Part shown: piece after piece, positions 52,047 through 60,111 of the stretch
Numbering within the stretch: the stretch's first letter is position 1
How the letters are laid out: each line of letters starts with the position of its first letter
Source of the DNA: Streptomyces sp. NBC_01707
GTDB lineage: Bacteria > Actinomycetota > Actinomycetes > Streptomycetales > Streptomycetaceae
Direction of reading: 5' to 3'
NCBI RefSeq assembly: GCF_041438805.1
Contig: NZ_CP109190.1
Span: 3,472,001 to 3,536,000 of the forward strand
Length of the DNA: 64,000 bases
Translations under genes and position numbers: made by a program
Notes under the pieces: generated by a model
The model's input: the letters and a program-made list of their open reading frames with translations, nothing else
The model's database searches: none
Told to the model about the DNA's origin: nothing

Positions 52047-55000
52047 TCAGCTTCCGCAGTGGAACCGCGCGTCGCCCCAGTCCGCGTGATCGTTGCCGTT
52101 GCCGTCACCGCCGTCCGCGACGACCAGCTCGACGTACTTCGCGCCGGTGACGTCCGCAGTGAGCGACCAGGCGGTGTCGGCCGCCTTGAGGACCGGCGAC
52201 TTCACCTTCTCCGTCCCGTCGGCCCTGACGCTGAACTGCACACTGCCCGCGGTCTTCTGCACATCGTCCACACCCACCTCGGCGGTGAACGACGTGCACT
52301 TGCCACCCAGGTAGTAGCGGATGTTCGCCGGGGCGTGGCTGCCGAGGCCCTTGGCGTGGACGGTGCCGCCGATCGTCAGCGGAGTGCCGTCGCCGGTGCC
52401 CGTCTCGCCGTTGGAGAGATCGCGCTCGACCGGTCCCCAGCCGTTGGTCGACGCCGTCCAGTCCAGGTCGCTGGCCCAGCTGTCCGTGGTGGGCGGCGGC
52501 GGCAGGGTCCGTACGGACGTCTGCGCACCGAGGGTCCGCTTCGCCCCGCCGACCGTGTACGACGCCTCGGCGCCCAGGCTGTACGTCCGGTACTCGGCGT
52601 CCACCGGCGGGGTGACCTGCCAGCTGCCGGTGACCTCGGCGCCCGCCGCCACGGAGTCGAAGGTGACGGCGCCCACAGGCTCCGCCTTCCAGCCGTCGGG
52701 GACGGTGAGGCCGACCGACACGTCGGTCGCGGCCGTCGCCTCGTAGTTGGTGAAGCTCGCCTCGACGACGTTGGCCGTGCCCGGCTCCAGTGTCTCGGCG
52801 GCCGGGTCGACGCTGAGCGTGCCGCAGGCGGCCAGCTCGCCGGCGGGGGCCCGACCGAGGTCGGTCACGGTGAATCCGTCCAGGACGAAGTCGGCGCCCT
52901 CGGGTGCGTCGTCGCGCTTGCGGAGCCCGGTCCAGGTGTCGCCACAGCCCGCTGTGACGGTCTCGTCGAAGTGCCCGGTGGTGCTCTGCCGGCCGATCGC
53001 GGTGGTCCGGGTCTCGACCGAGTCGGGGTCGCCCTCGGCCGTGATCCGGTCGTAGCCGTCGACCCACTCGTAGGCGCCGGCGTGGCTGGACTGGTAGTCG
53101 TACTCGACCTTGTACCGGTGGCCGTCGGCCATCGGCACCGTCCAGGGCGCGGTCCGGTAGACGAGTCCGCTGTTCTCCTCGTGGGCCTTGAGGGATTCCC
53201 TTCCGCCGATCACGTCGTCGACGAGCTTCCCGTTCCAGCCGGCCTGGGTGTACGGGGCGTGCAGCTGGGAGATGACTGTCCGGGGGTCCGTGGAGCCGCC
53301 CGCGTCGCCCTTCAGGAAGGGGCCCCAGCCCTGGTCGACGTCCTCGAAGTCCTCGTACACGACGGTGTTCTTCCTGGTCGCCGGGGCGTTGGAGACGATC
53401 CGTACGTCGTCCGCACGCACCGTGGCGGCGCTGCCCTTGGCCGCTTCGATACGGAACGTGGTGCGGCCGTCCGCGGGGGCGGTGAAGTTCACCTCGGCCC
53501 GCTGGAAGTACGTGCCGTGCCAGTCCGAGGCGGCGACGTAGTCCTCGGCCGTGGAGCGGTCCACGGCGACGGACCTGCCGCCGGCCGAGAGCGTCGTGTG
53601 CCGCGTCCTTCCGGGCTGGACCTCGATCAGCGCGGAGGCGGTGTAGCGCGCGCCGGGCTTGAGGCCGGAGATGCGCTGTGCGACGGCGGCCGTGCCGTCG
53701 CCGGAGAGCTTCGCGCTGTTGCGGCCCTGGTCGTCGGTGTCACGGGCGACCGTGCCGGTCTTCGACCACTCGTCGAGCCCGTTGTCGTTGAAGCCGGGGT
53801 CGTCGACCGCGCCGCCCTGGCCCCACTCCGGGTCGGCCGCGGCGGGTGCGTGGTCGGGGTAGAGGACGTACGGCTGTCCGGCGGTGGCCGTCAGCGTGAT
53901 CTTCCCGTCGACGGGCCGGACCGTGCCGGTCCTGACCCGGCCGTTGTCGGTGAGCTCGTAGACGGTGTACGCGCCCTTGGACGGCACCGACCAACTGCTC
54001 GTACCACCGGACTTGCTGTAGTGGTAGAGCTTCTTGCCGCCGTCCCACGGCAGCAGGTAGTCGGTGCCGCTGAGCACCTTGCGGCCGTGGTCGTAGAAGG
54101 TCCGCCTGCCGTCCTCGACCGTGCCCCGGACACCGCCGGTGAAGGTGATGTCGTTGCCGTCCCAGCGGGTGATCTTCTGCTGCTGGAGGTACTTGGCGGG
54201 CAGGTTGCGCTGCCAGATGTTGTCGTAGAAGGCGTTCCAGTCGGTCTCGCCGGTCCAGCCCTCGAACTCGTCGATGGCGGTCTGGCCGAGGACCGGGTCG
54301 TTGTTCCAGACGTCCTTCTCGCTGTTGCGGATGAACCGGATGATCTGCGAGTTCAGGCCCTTGTTGGTGGCGCCGCCGTAGTCGAGGTCATTGGCCCAGT
54401 GCGACCAGAGCGAGCCGCGCTCGAACTTGTCGGCCCACTCGGTGGCGACGTTCCACCCCTGCTTCTGCACGGACTGCAGGGTCTTGTCGGCGATCCAGCC
54501 GTGCGTGTAGTAGACGTCGATGTAGAGCAGGCTGAGGTTGGGGTCGGTCTCGTCGCGCAGCTGCTGGAAGCGGCGGGCCAGGTTGCCGCTGTTGATGTCG
54601 GTGCGCTGGTCGATGTAGTAACTCTGACCGAGCCAGTTCCAGCCGGGCTTCGTCTTGTCGACGAGCTTCTCGTCGAAGGCGTGGGCGTCCGCGTACGCCT
54701 CGGTGGCGTTGACGTGGACGCCGAAGGTGGCGCCCCACTTCTTGCCGTCCTTCAGCAGCGTGTTGAGGTCCTTCAGCCCGCCGGCGCGCTTGTTGTAGTT
54801 GCCGCCGTAGTCGGGGTGGGCGGAGTCGTGGCCCTCGGAGGCGTACCCCTTGAGCAGCGCCAGCTGACCGAGGCCGTCGGTGGCGAGCGAGACCCGCTTG
54901 ACGTCGTCGAGGGTGCGCAGGAAGGGGTGGGTGGCCTGGCTGGCGAAGTTGAACGGGATGTGGGTGATCACCCGGTTCGCGGTGTCGTCGCTGCCGGGCG

Positions 55001-55919
55001 CGGTGACGCCGATGGTGCGGAACGCGACGGCGCCGTCCTGCCAGTCGACGGTCCTGTCGCCGTTCGCGTCGGGGGTGACGACGACCTTGGCCCAGGGCAG
55101 GTTCGAGCCGCTCTCCGGCTTCGGTGCGCCGTCGCCGCGGTAGGTCCACTGCCCGGACCAGACGCCGACCCGGACGGTGCCGTCGTCGGCCTTGCGGGCC
55201 TGGTGCCAGAACCGGGCGTCATCGCCCCCGGTGGCGCCGGACGGCTTGTCGTACGAGGAGTTGGACTCGACGGCCGCGGCGAGCGAGCCGGTGTTGACGA
55301 TCGCGTACGAGGCCCCGACCGGCGCCTTGTCGGCGGCGGTGTCCGCGGTGACCCGAGCGAAGACGTCGGCGGTCTTCGTCGAGTCCGGGTCGAGGCGGGT
55401 GAACGCCGTGGCCGCGTCGGTCTCCGTGGAGCCGACGGAGACCAGGTCGTGGCCGGGGATGTCGATGGTGCCGACCCGGAACGCCTCGGTGTCGCGGACG
55501 GCCGTCACCTTGAAGGTGGTGGTGCGTCCGGAGACCGAGAGCGAGGCGTCGATCTCGACGCCCGGCAGGTCGGGGAAGGTGAGTGTGTACCGCGCGGTCG
55601 TGGCGGTGACCTCGGGCGCGCCCTTCGACTGCACCGCGTGCGGGGCGCCGTTGAGGGTGACGGCGGTGACCGGCTGTGTACTGCCGAGCAGTTGGTTTCC
55701 GCCGGCCCTGTCGGTGTACGACAGGACGCGCGGGAAGTCGTCGGCGACAGCGACCGAGAGCTGCGGGGATCCGATGACGGTGGCGTCCGCGGGGACGGCC
55801 GTGCCGGCTGCGGCGGGGGGCGGGGTGGCGGCTGCGGCAGGGAGTGCGGTCCCCACGAGTGCCAGGACGGCGGCTGAGGCGGCGGCGACAGCGCCCGCCG
55901 AAGTGAATCTTCGCGACAT
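52047..55919 (-). CDS. Secreted endo-alpha-N-acetylgalactosaminidase (GH101)
   Basis: The 1290-residue secreted protein has a signal peptide (about 1-33, LALVGTALPAAAATP). An N-terminal beta-sandwich and the GH101 catalytic barrel (about 270-620) follow. SLLYIDVYYTHGWIA gives the likely nucleophile Asp468, and GWNVATEWADKFERGSLWSHW gives the acid/base Glu494. Then come beta-sandwich and carbohydrate-binding-like domains (about 720-1000), a NEW3-type domain (about 1040-1130) and a C-terminal NPCBM domain (WTASTNGWGPVERDLS, AKGLGSHAPANIRYYLGGKC). GH101 enzymes release Gal-GalNAc disaccharides from O-linked glycans. It is divergent from a GH64 glucanase. Start: the ATG at 55919. Confidence 0.9.
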   Translation of the reverse strand: MSRRFTSAGAVAAASAAVLALVGTALPAAAATPPPAAAGTAVPADATVIGSPQLSVAVADDFPRVLSYTDRAGGNQLLGSTQPVTAVTLNGAPHAVQSKGAPEVTATTARYTLTFPDLPGVEIDASLSVSGRTTTFKVTAVRDTEAFRVGTIDIPGHDLVSVGSTETDAATAFTRLDPDSTKTADVFARVTADTAADKAPVGASYAIVNTGSLAAAVESNSSYDKPSGATGGDDARFWHQARKADDGTVRVGVWSGQWTYRGDGAPKPESGSNLPWAKVVVTPDANGDRTVDWQDGAVAFRTIGVTAPGSDDTANRVITHIPFNFASQATHPFLRTLDDVKRVSLATDGLGQLALLKGYASEGHDSAHPDYGGNYNKRAGGLKDLNTLLKDGKKWGATFGVHVNATEAYADAHAFDEKLVDKTKPGWNWLGQSYYIDQRTDINSGNLARRFQQLRDETDPNLSLLYIDVYYTHGWIADKTLQSVQKQGWNVATEWADKFERGSLWSHWANDLDYGGATNKGLNSQIIRFIRNSEKDVWNNDPVLGQTAIDEFEGWTGETDWNAFYDNIWQRNLPAKYLQQQKITRWDGNDITFTGGVRGTVEDGRRTFYDHGRKVLSGTDYLLPWDGGKKLYHYSKSGGTSSWSVPSKGAYTVYELTDNGRVRTGTVRPVDGKITLTATAGQPYVLYPDHAPAAADPEWGQGGAVDDPGFNDNGLDEWSKTGTVARDTDDQGRNSAKLSGDGTAAVAQRISGLKPGARYTASALIEVQPGRTRHTTLSAGGRSVAVDRSTAEDYVAASDWHGTYFQRAEVNFTAPADGRTTFRIEAAKGSAATVRADDVRIVSNAPATRKNTVVYEDFEDVDQGWGPFLKGDAGGSTDPRTVISQLHAPYTQAGWNGKLVDDVIGGRESLKAHEENSGLVYRTAPWTVPMADGHRYKVEYDYQSSHAGAYEWVDGYDRITAEGDPDSVETRTTAIGRQSTTGHFDETVTAGCGDTWTGLRKRDDAPEGADFVLDGFTVTDLGRAPAGELAACGTLSVDPAAETLEPGTANVVEASFTNYEATAATDVSVGLTVPDGWKAEPVGAVTFDSVAAGAEVTGSWQVTPPVDAEYRTYSLGAEASYTVGGAKRTLGAQTSVRTLPPPPTTDSWASDLDWTASTNGWGPVERDLSNGETGTGDGTPLTIGGTVHAKGLGSHAPANIRYYLGGKCTSFTAEVGVDDVQKTAGSVQFSVRADGTEKVKSPVLKAADTAWSLTADVTGAKYVELVVADGGDGNGNDHADWGDARFHCGS

Positions 55920-56268
55920 GTGCCCTGAGTAGTCCCCATGTCGGGACACCGTCAACGACGTGGGACCCCGATGTGCGCCCCAGTCCAACAACCGCGATGC
56001 GTAAGTCCAAGTGGCCGGTGTGCGGGCCGAGGTGGGTGCGGTGTTCACTTCCTGACCGCGCAGTCAGGACCCGGCCCGCAACAGTCCGCCAAATTCCGTT
56101 CGCACACGACGAGTTGTGAAGAATTCTCATTCTTGAGAGCGCTCTCAGTCACAACCCTTGACGCTGATGGCGGCCGTCGCAAGAGTGGTTCGCACCGCGG
56201 ACGCCCCTTGTCCCACCTCCCCGCACGATCGTTCCCGTCCGCGGCCCCCACACCTCAGGAGTCCCCTC
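55920..56268. other. Divergent control region between GH101 and GH64 genes
   Basis: 349 bases with no gene. It contains the LacI-type palindrome at 56134-56147 and an AT-rich patch (GTTGTGAAGAATTCTCATTCTTGA) typical of a promoter. Both secreted glycosidase genes start on either side. Confidence 0.6.
56134..56147. promoter_or_regulatory. LacI-type operator TGAGAGCGCTCTCA
   Basis: A perfect 14-bp palindrome, TGAGAGC/GCTCTCA, with the central CG flanked by GAGAG/CTCTC. This is the form of LacI-family sites (such as the CebR-type GGGAGCGCTCCC) that control glucanase and cellulase genes in Streptomyces. It lies about 120 bases upstream of the GH64 start. Confidence 0.8.
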
Positions 56269-57495
56269 GTGATCTCGCGCAGACTGTTCCTGACGGGCGC
56301 CGCCGCCACCGCGACCGCGCTCACCTACCCCGCCTGGGGAAGCGCCCTCAGCCCGCACGCGTCGGCGGCCGCCGCCACCTGCGAACTGGCCCTGGAGAAC
56401 CGCTCGCTGCCCGGCACGGTGCACGCCTACGTCACCGGCCATGAGCAGGGCACCGACCGCTGGATGCTGCTGCGGGCCGACGGCAGTGTCTACCGCCCCG
56501 ACTCCCCCGCCGCACCGCAGACCCCGCTGCCGGTCGACTGCGCCATCCCGCTGAAGCCGGCCGGCGCCGGACCCGTGGTCCTGACGCTTCCTCAGATGTA
56601 CGGTGCCCGCGTCTACTTCGTACGCGACGACAAGCTGGACTTCTTCCTGAACCCCGGCCCCGCGCTGGTCGAGCCGGCGTTCGCGACGTCCGCCGACCCC
56701 AACTACGGGCGCACCTGGTCGTTCTGCGAGTTCACCTTCAACCCGCAGCAGCTGTACGCGAACATCAGCTACGTCGATCTGGTCACCGCACTGCCGATCG
56801 GCCTGACGCTGGCGGGCGACACGACGCACACGGTCGCGCCGCTCCCGGACGGCGCCGTGCAGCGGATCGCCGACGCCCTGACCGCCCAGGCGGCGGCCGA
56901 CGGACAACCGTGGGACAAGCTGGTGACCCGTGGCGCGGACGGCGACGTCCTGCGGGTGATCTCGCCGCAGAACCTGATGGCGCCGTATTTCGACCGGCCG
57001 GACCAGATGCCGTTCCGGGACCTGTTCACCGCGCAGATCGACCAGGTCTGGGAGAAGTACCGGGGTACTGACCTGCGGATCGATCTCCAGGGCGGTCGAG
57101 GTGTACGGGCCGGCCGGGTCGCCGGCGACATCCTGACCTTCGACGGCGGCCACACCTTCACCAAGCCGGTGTCGAAGGACATCTTCACCTGCAACCACGG
57201 GCCGTTCACCAACAACCCGGGCGACTCCGACGACAAGAAGGCGCTGCTGGCGCGACTGGCGGCGGGCTTCAACCGGTCCATCATGCTCTCGCACCCCGAC
57301 CAGCCGAACGGAACGACGGTGGCGGACTACTACCAGGGTGCGGTGACGAACCACTGGTCGCGCGTGGTGCACGCGAACACCCCGATCGGGTACGCGTTCC
57401 CGTACGACGACGTACGTCCCGACGGTGAGCCGGACGTCTCCGGAGCGGCGAACGACGGCAACCCGCGGCGGTTCACGGTGAGCGTGGGCTCCTGA
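56269..57495 (+). CDS. Secreted GH64 beta-1,3-glucanase (laminaripentaose-producing type)
   Basis: The 408-residue protein has a Tat-like signal peptide (SRRLFLTGAAATATALTYP, then SALSPHASAAAA). It shows the GH64/thaumatin-like fold: ELALENRSLPGTVHAYVTGHEQG, WSFCEFTFNPQQLYANISYVDLVTALPIGLTL, and the C-terminal HWSRVVHANTPIGYAFPYDDV. Glu154 and Asp170 of this precursor are 16 residues apart, the same spacing as the reported catalytic pair of S. matensis laminaripentaose-producing glucanase. It cleaves long beta-1,3-glucans such as fungal walls. The GTG at 56269 has CAGGAG upstream. A LacI-type operator precedes it. Confidence 0.93.
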   Translation: MISRRLFLTGAAATATALTYPAWGSALSPHASAAAATCELALENRSLPGTVHAYVTGHEQGTDRWMLLRADGSVYRPDSPAAPQTPLPVDCAIPLKPAGAGPVVLTLPQMYGARVYFVRDDKLDFFLNPGPALVEPAFATSADPNYGRTWSFCEFTFNPQQLYANISYVDLVTALPIGLTLAGDTTHTVAPLPDGAVQRIADALTAQAAADGQPWDKLVTRGADGDVLRVISPQNLMAPYFDRPDQMPFRDLFTAQIDQVWEKYRGTDLRIDLQGGRGVRAGRVAGDILTFDGGHTFTKPVSKDIFTCNHGPFTNNPGDSDDKKALLARLAAGFNRSIMLSHPDQPNGTTVADYYQGAVTNHWSRVVHANTPIGYAFPYDDVRPDGEPDVSGAANDGNPRRFTVSVGS

Positions 57496-57565
57496 ACCCA
57501 CGGAGAGGAACAGCCAGGTGCCCCCGCCCGAGATCTTCCGGGCGGGGGCACCTGCGCGTACGGGC

Positions 57566-58090
57566 TCAGCAGCCGCCGCAGTTGTAGTACAGGACGTCCC
57601 AGTGGTTGCCCTCGTCCGCATAGATGTTTCCGGAGCCGGACTGGTACTGGGGAGCACCGTCGCCACGGAGCCCTATGTAGCTGAAGGCGCTGTGGATGTA
57701 GTTGGTGAGACAGGTGGACTTGCCGTAGTCGAGCTTGTAGCCGTTCCAGTGCGAGTACGTACCGCTGGCGTGCCCGGTCTCGGTGCCACCGGTGATGTTG
57801 AGCGCGCAGCCGGTGGCGCTCTTCAGCGTCTGGGCCCCCTGGGCGGTGGCGAGGTTGAGCTGGTCGAAGGACGTGCAGGTGGCGTTGTTCCGGTTCGAGC
57901 AGCCACCGGAGGACGACCAGGTGATACCGGACGAGCTGAACCGGGACGTGGCCTGTGCGTGCGTGAGCTTCGTGACGGCGTGGGCCTCGGTGGCGCCACT
58001 ACCGAGAACGCCGACACCGGGGACGAACAGAGCGCCGAGGACGAGGGCGAGGGCGGTCAGGACGGGGCGCAGTGTCATACGGGACACCAT
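57566..58090 (-). CDS. Secreted protein with M15-peptidase-like metal motif
   Basis: The 174-residue protein has a signal peptide ending near GATEAHA (about residue 38) and a cysteine-rich mature part (six cysteines). GGTETGHASGTYSHWNGYKLDYG fits the S-H-x-x-G-x-x-x-D zinc pattern of D-Ala-D-Ala peptidases (M15), and the end NHWDVLYYNCGGC would supply the third ligand (HW). True M15 enzymes have WH(x)H or HWH there, so the catalytic set is incomplete or altered. A peptidoglycan hydrolase or metal-binding secreted protein is likely, but not certain. AGGAGG precedes the ATG at 58090. Confidence 0.75.
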   Translation of the reverse strand: MVSRMTLRPVLTALALVLGALFVPGVGVLGSGATEAHAVTKLTHAQATSRFSSSGITWSSSGGCSNRNNATCTSFDQLNLATAQGAQTLKSATGCALNITGGTETGHASGTYSHWNGYKLDYGKSTCLTNYIHSAFSYIGLRGDGAPQYQSGSGNIYADEGNHWDVLYYNCGGC

Positions 58091-58233
58091 GGGGGACTCC
58101 TCCTGCTCATGACAACAAGGGCAGGGAGATAGTGCCCGAGTTCTACGCGCGTCCGCCAGAGGGCATCGGGCGTCGGCCCGACGGTCGCCATCACCCCTGT
58201 GGACGCGCCGCCGAAAACGGTCGGCCGCAGATG

Positions 58234-58262
58234 TTGAACTTTGAACAAGGTGCGGCTACAGT
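58234..58262 (+). promoter_or_regulatory. Promoter of the YceI gene
   Basis: TTGAAC (58234-58239) and TACAGT (58257-58262) are separated by exactly 17 bp, a good vegetative promoter for this genome. A second TTGAAC at 58241-58246 forms a direct repeat with the -35 box. The YceI gene starts 65 bases downstream. Confidence 0.7.
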
Positions 58263-58326
58263 CGATGTCGTTGAAGGTTAAACAATGACTTCGACCCCGC
58301 TCGACCACGTCCCCCGAGGAGGAGCC

Positions 58327-58950
58327 ATGGCTCTGTTCAACCGCAAGTCCGCCGCCGCCCCGTCCGCCACCGCCACCGCCAGCGCCGTGGACCCGGCCCT
58401 GGCCGCGCTGACCGGCACGTACACGATCGACCCGTCGCACAGCAGCATCGGCTTCACCGTGCGTCACGCCATGGTCACGAACGTCCGGGGCTCCTTCGGC
58501 GACCACGAGGGCACGCTGACGCTGAACGGCGACAACCCTCACCACTCCACCGCTTCCATCGACGTCAAGATCGCCAGCGTCGACACCGGCATCGCCGACC
58601 GCGACGGCCACCTGGTCAGCGGCGACTTCTTCGACGCCGAGAAGTTCCCGCTCATGACGTTCCGCTCCACCCACGCCGAGCAGCTGGGCGGCGACCGGTA
58701 CCGCATCACCGGTGACCTCACCATCAAGGACATCACCCGTCCCCTCGCCATCGACCTGGAGTTCAACGGCTCTGCCACCGACCCCTACGGCAACGAGCGC
58801 GTCGGCTTCGAGGGCAGCGCGGACATCCTCCGCTCCGACTGGGGCCTGACCTGGAACGCGGCGCTGGAGACCGGCGGCGTGATGGTCAGCGACAAGGTCA
58901 AGCTGAACTTCGACATCTCCGCGATCAAGGCCGCCGCCGCACAGGCCTGA
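58327..58950 (+). CDS. YceI-family lipid-binding protein
   Basis: The 207-residue protein matches the YceI lipocalin-like barrel: GTYTIDPSHSSIGFTVRHAMVTNVRGSFGDHEGTL, IASVDTGIADRDGHLVSGDFFDAEKFPLMTFRST, GDLTIKDITRPLAIDLEF and GFEGSADILRSDWGLTWN. YceI proteins bind isoprenoid-like lipids and are often stress-induced. No signal peptide is seen, so it is probably cytoplasmic here. The ATG at 58327 is chosen because GAGGAGGAG lies just upstream. The promoter at 58234-58262 has a 17-bp spacer. A long hairpin follows. Confidence 0.93.
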   Translation: MALFNRKSAAAPSATATASAVDPALAALTGTYTIDPSHSSIGFTVRHAMVTNVRGSFGDHEGTLTLNGDNPHHSTASIDVKIASVDTGIADRDGHLVSGDFFDAEKFPLMTFRSTHAEQLGGDRYRITGDLTIKDITRPLAIDLEFNGSATDPYGNERVGFEGSADILRSDWGLTWNAALETGGVMVSDKVKLNFDISAIKAAAAQA

Positions 58951-58974
58951 CCCTCGGAAGCACCACTTCGACTC

Positions 58975-59022
58975 GAGCGCGCCCGCCTTCCACTCCCCCG
59001 CCGGGGAGGGAGGCGGGCGCTC
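58975..59022 (+). terminator. Terminator after the YceI gene
   Basis: GAGCGCGCCCGCCT... and ...AGGCGGGCGCTC form a long stem with two small interior mismatches, followed by GGCATTTCC. Confidence 0.8.
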
Positions 59023-59083
59023 GGCATTTCCTTCCGTCACGGTTCCACTGCACTCCCGGGCGGGGAGTAATAGGGTCGGCGGC

Positions 59084-59737
59084 GTGGCCGAGCCGTCCTA
59101 CCTACGTGAAACCCGGACGTCGTACGACACCGTTGCCGTCGACTACGCCGAGCTCGTACCCCCCGCATTCGAGGCCGATCTGCTCGGGCGCTCGATGCTG
59201 GGCGCATTCGCCGAACTCGTCCAGGGAGCCGGCGGCGGCCCGGTCGCCGACGTGGGGTGCGGACCCGGCCATGTGACAGCGCATCTCCGCTCCCTCGGCC
59301 TGACGGCATTCGGTGTGGATCTGTCGCCGGGGATGGTCGAAGTGGCCCGGCGTGACCACCCGGGCCTGCGGTTCGACGTCGGGACGATGACAGCCCTGGA
59401 GTCGGCGGACGGCACGCTCGGCGGCATCGTCGCCTGGTACTCCATCATCCACACGCCACCGGAAGTGCTGCCGACGGTGTTCGCGGAGTTCCACCGGGTG
59501 CTGGCCCCTGGAGGCCACCTGCTGCTCGGCTTCCACGTCGGCGACGAACGACGGCGCAAGGAGAAGGGGTACGGCGGCCACGCGATGGCCCTCGACGTCC
59601 ACCTGTTGCCACCCGCCCGCATTGCCGAGTCCGCGACCCGCGCAGGGTTCGTGGTGGACGCCACGCTGATCCGCGAGTCGGAAACCGCACCTGTTCCGCA
59701 AGCCTGCCTTCTGGTGCGCAAACCGAGGAATTCATAA
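59084..59737 (+). CDS. SAM-dependent class I methyltransferase
   Basis: The 217-residue protein shows the SAM motif VADVGCGPGHVTAHLRSLG (motif I), then FGVDLSPGMVEVARRDHPGL (motif II) and the typical VLAPGGHLLLGFHVGD (motif post-III). The target is unknown; small-molecule or ubiquinone-type methyltransferases share this pattern. The GTG at 59084 lies seven bases after TAGGGT, so the message may be leaderless. There is no partner gene next to it. Confidence 0.88.
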   Translation: MAEPSYLRETRTSYDTVAVDYAELVPPAFEADLLGRSMLGAFAELVQGAGGGPVADVGCGPGHVTAHLRSLGLTAFGVDLSPGMVEVARRDHPGLRFDVGTMTALESADGTLGGIVAWYSIIHTPPEVLPTVFAEFHRVLAPGGHLLLGFHVGDERRRKEKGYGGHAMALDVHLLPPARIAESATRAGFVVDATLIRESETAPVPQACLLVRKPRNS

Positions 59738-60111
59738 CCGTCCGACGACAGCGGAACGAATCGGGCAGGTCGCGCGTCACGGCGTCAATTCCTCGGTATG
59801 CCGGAATTTTCCGGGACACCCCCGGGAGCCGGTGGGAAATCCGCCGAGCCGTCGCACCTCTCGACATGCGGACAACCTCGGTTCTGCGCAGCGCGCGCTC
59901 CGGACACACGCGCCTCACAGGCACTTGATGAGCAGTCAGTTCGTGATGCAGGCACCCCATCTCGCAGCACTCCCCCTCCGACTTTTCGAAAGTTTCGCCC
60001 TTTCACCGACCCAAGTCGGATCCTGCAGGACTCCTTGACACCCAATAACCAGCCCGTTTACCGTCACCGCCACAGCGTGCGTGGATCATTGTGATGGAGG
60101 GGACGCAGTCC
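59738..60111. other. 374-base gap before the SGNH hydrolase gene
   Basis: No supported gene. The right end carries the ribosome binding site GATGGAGGGG. The stretch 59940-60060 is relatively AT-rich and may hold the promoter. No riboswitch-like structure was noticed. Confidence 0.45.

Noticed and set aside
51900..55877. Plus-strand frame of 1325 codons opposite the GH101 gene
   Set aside because: It mirrors the GH101 gene. The translation is repetitive V/G/R/D-rich with no domain, and no ribosome binding site precedes it.
59785..60045. Short minus-strand frame in the gap before the SGNH hydrolase
   Set aside because: The translation has no domain, no ribosome binding site and no neighbouring context.
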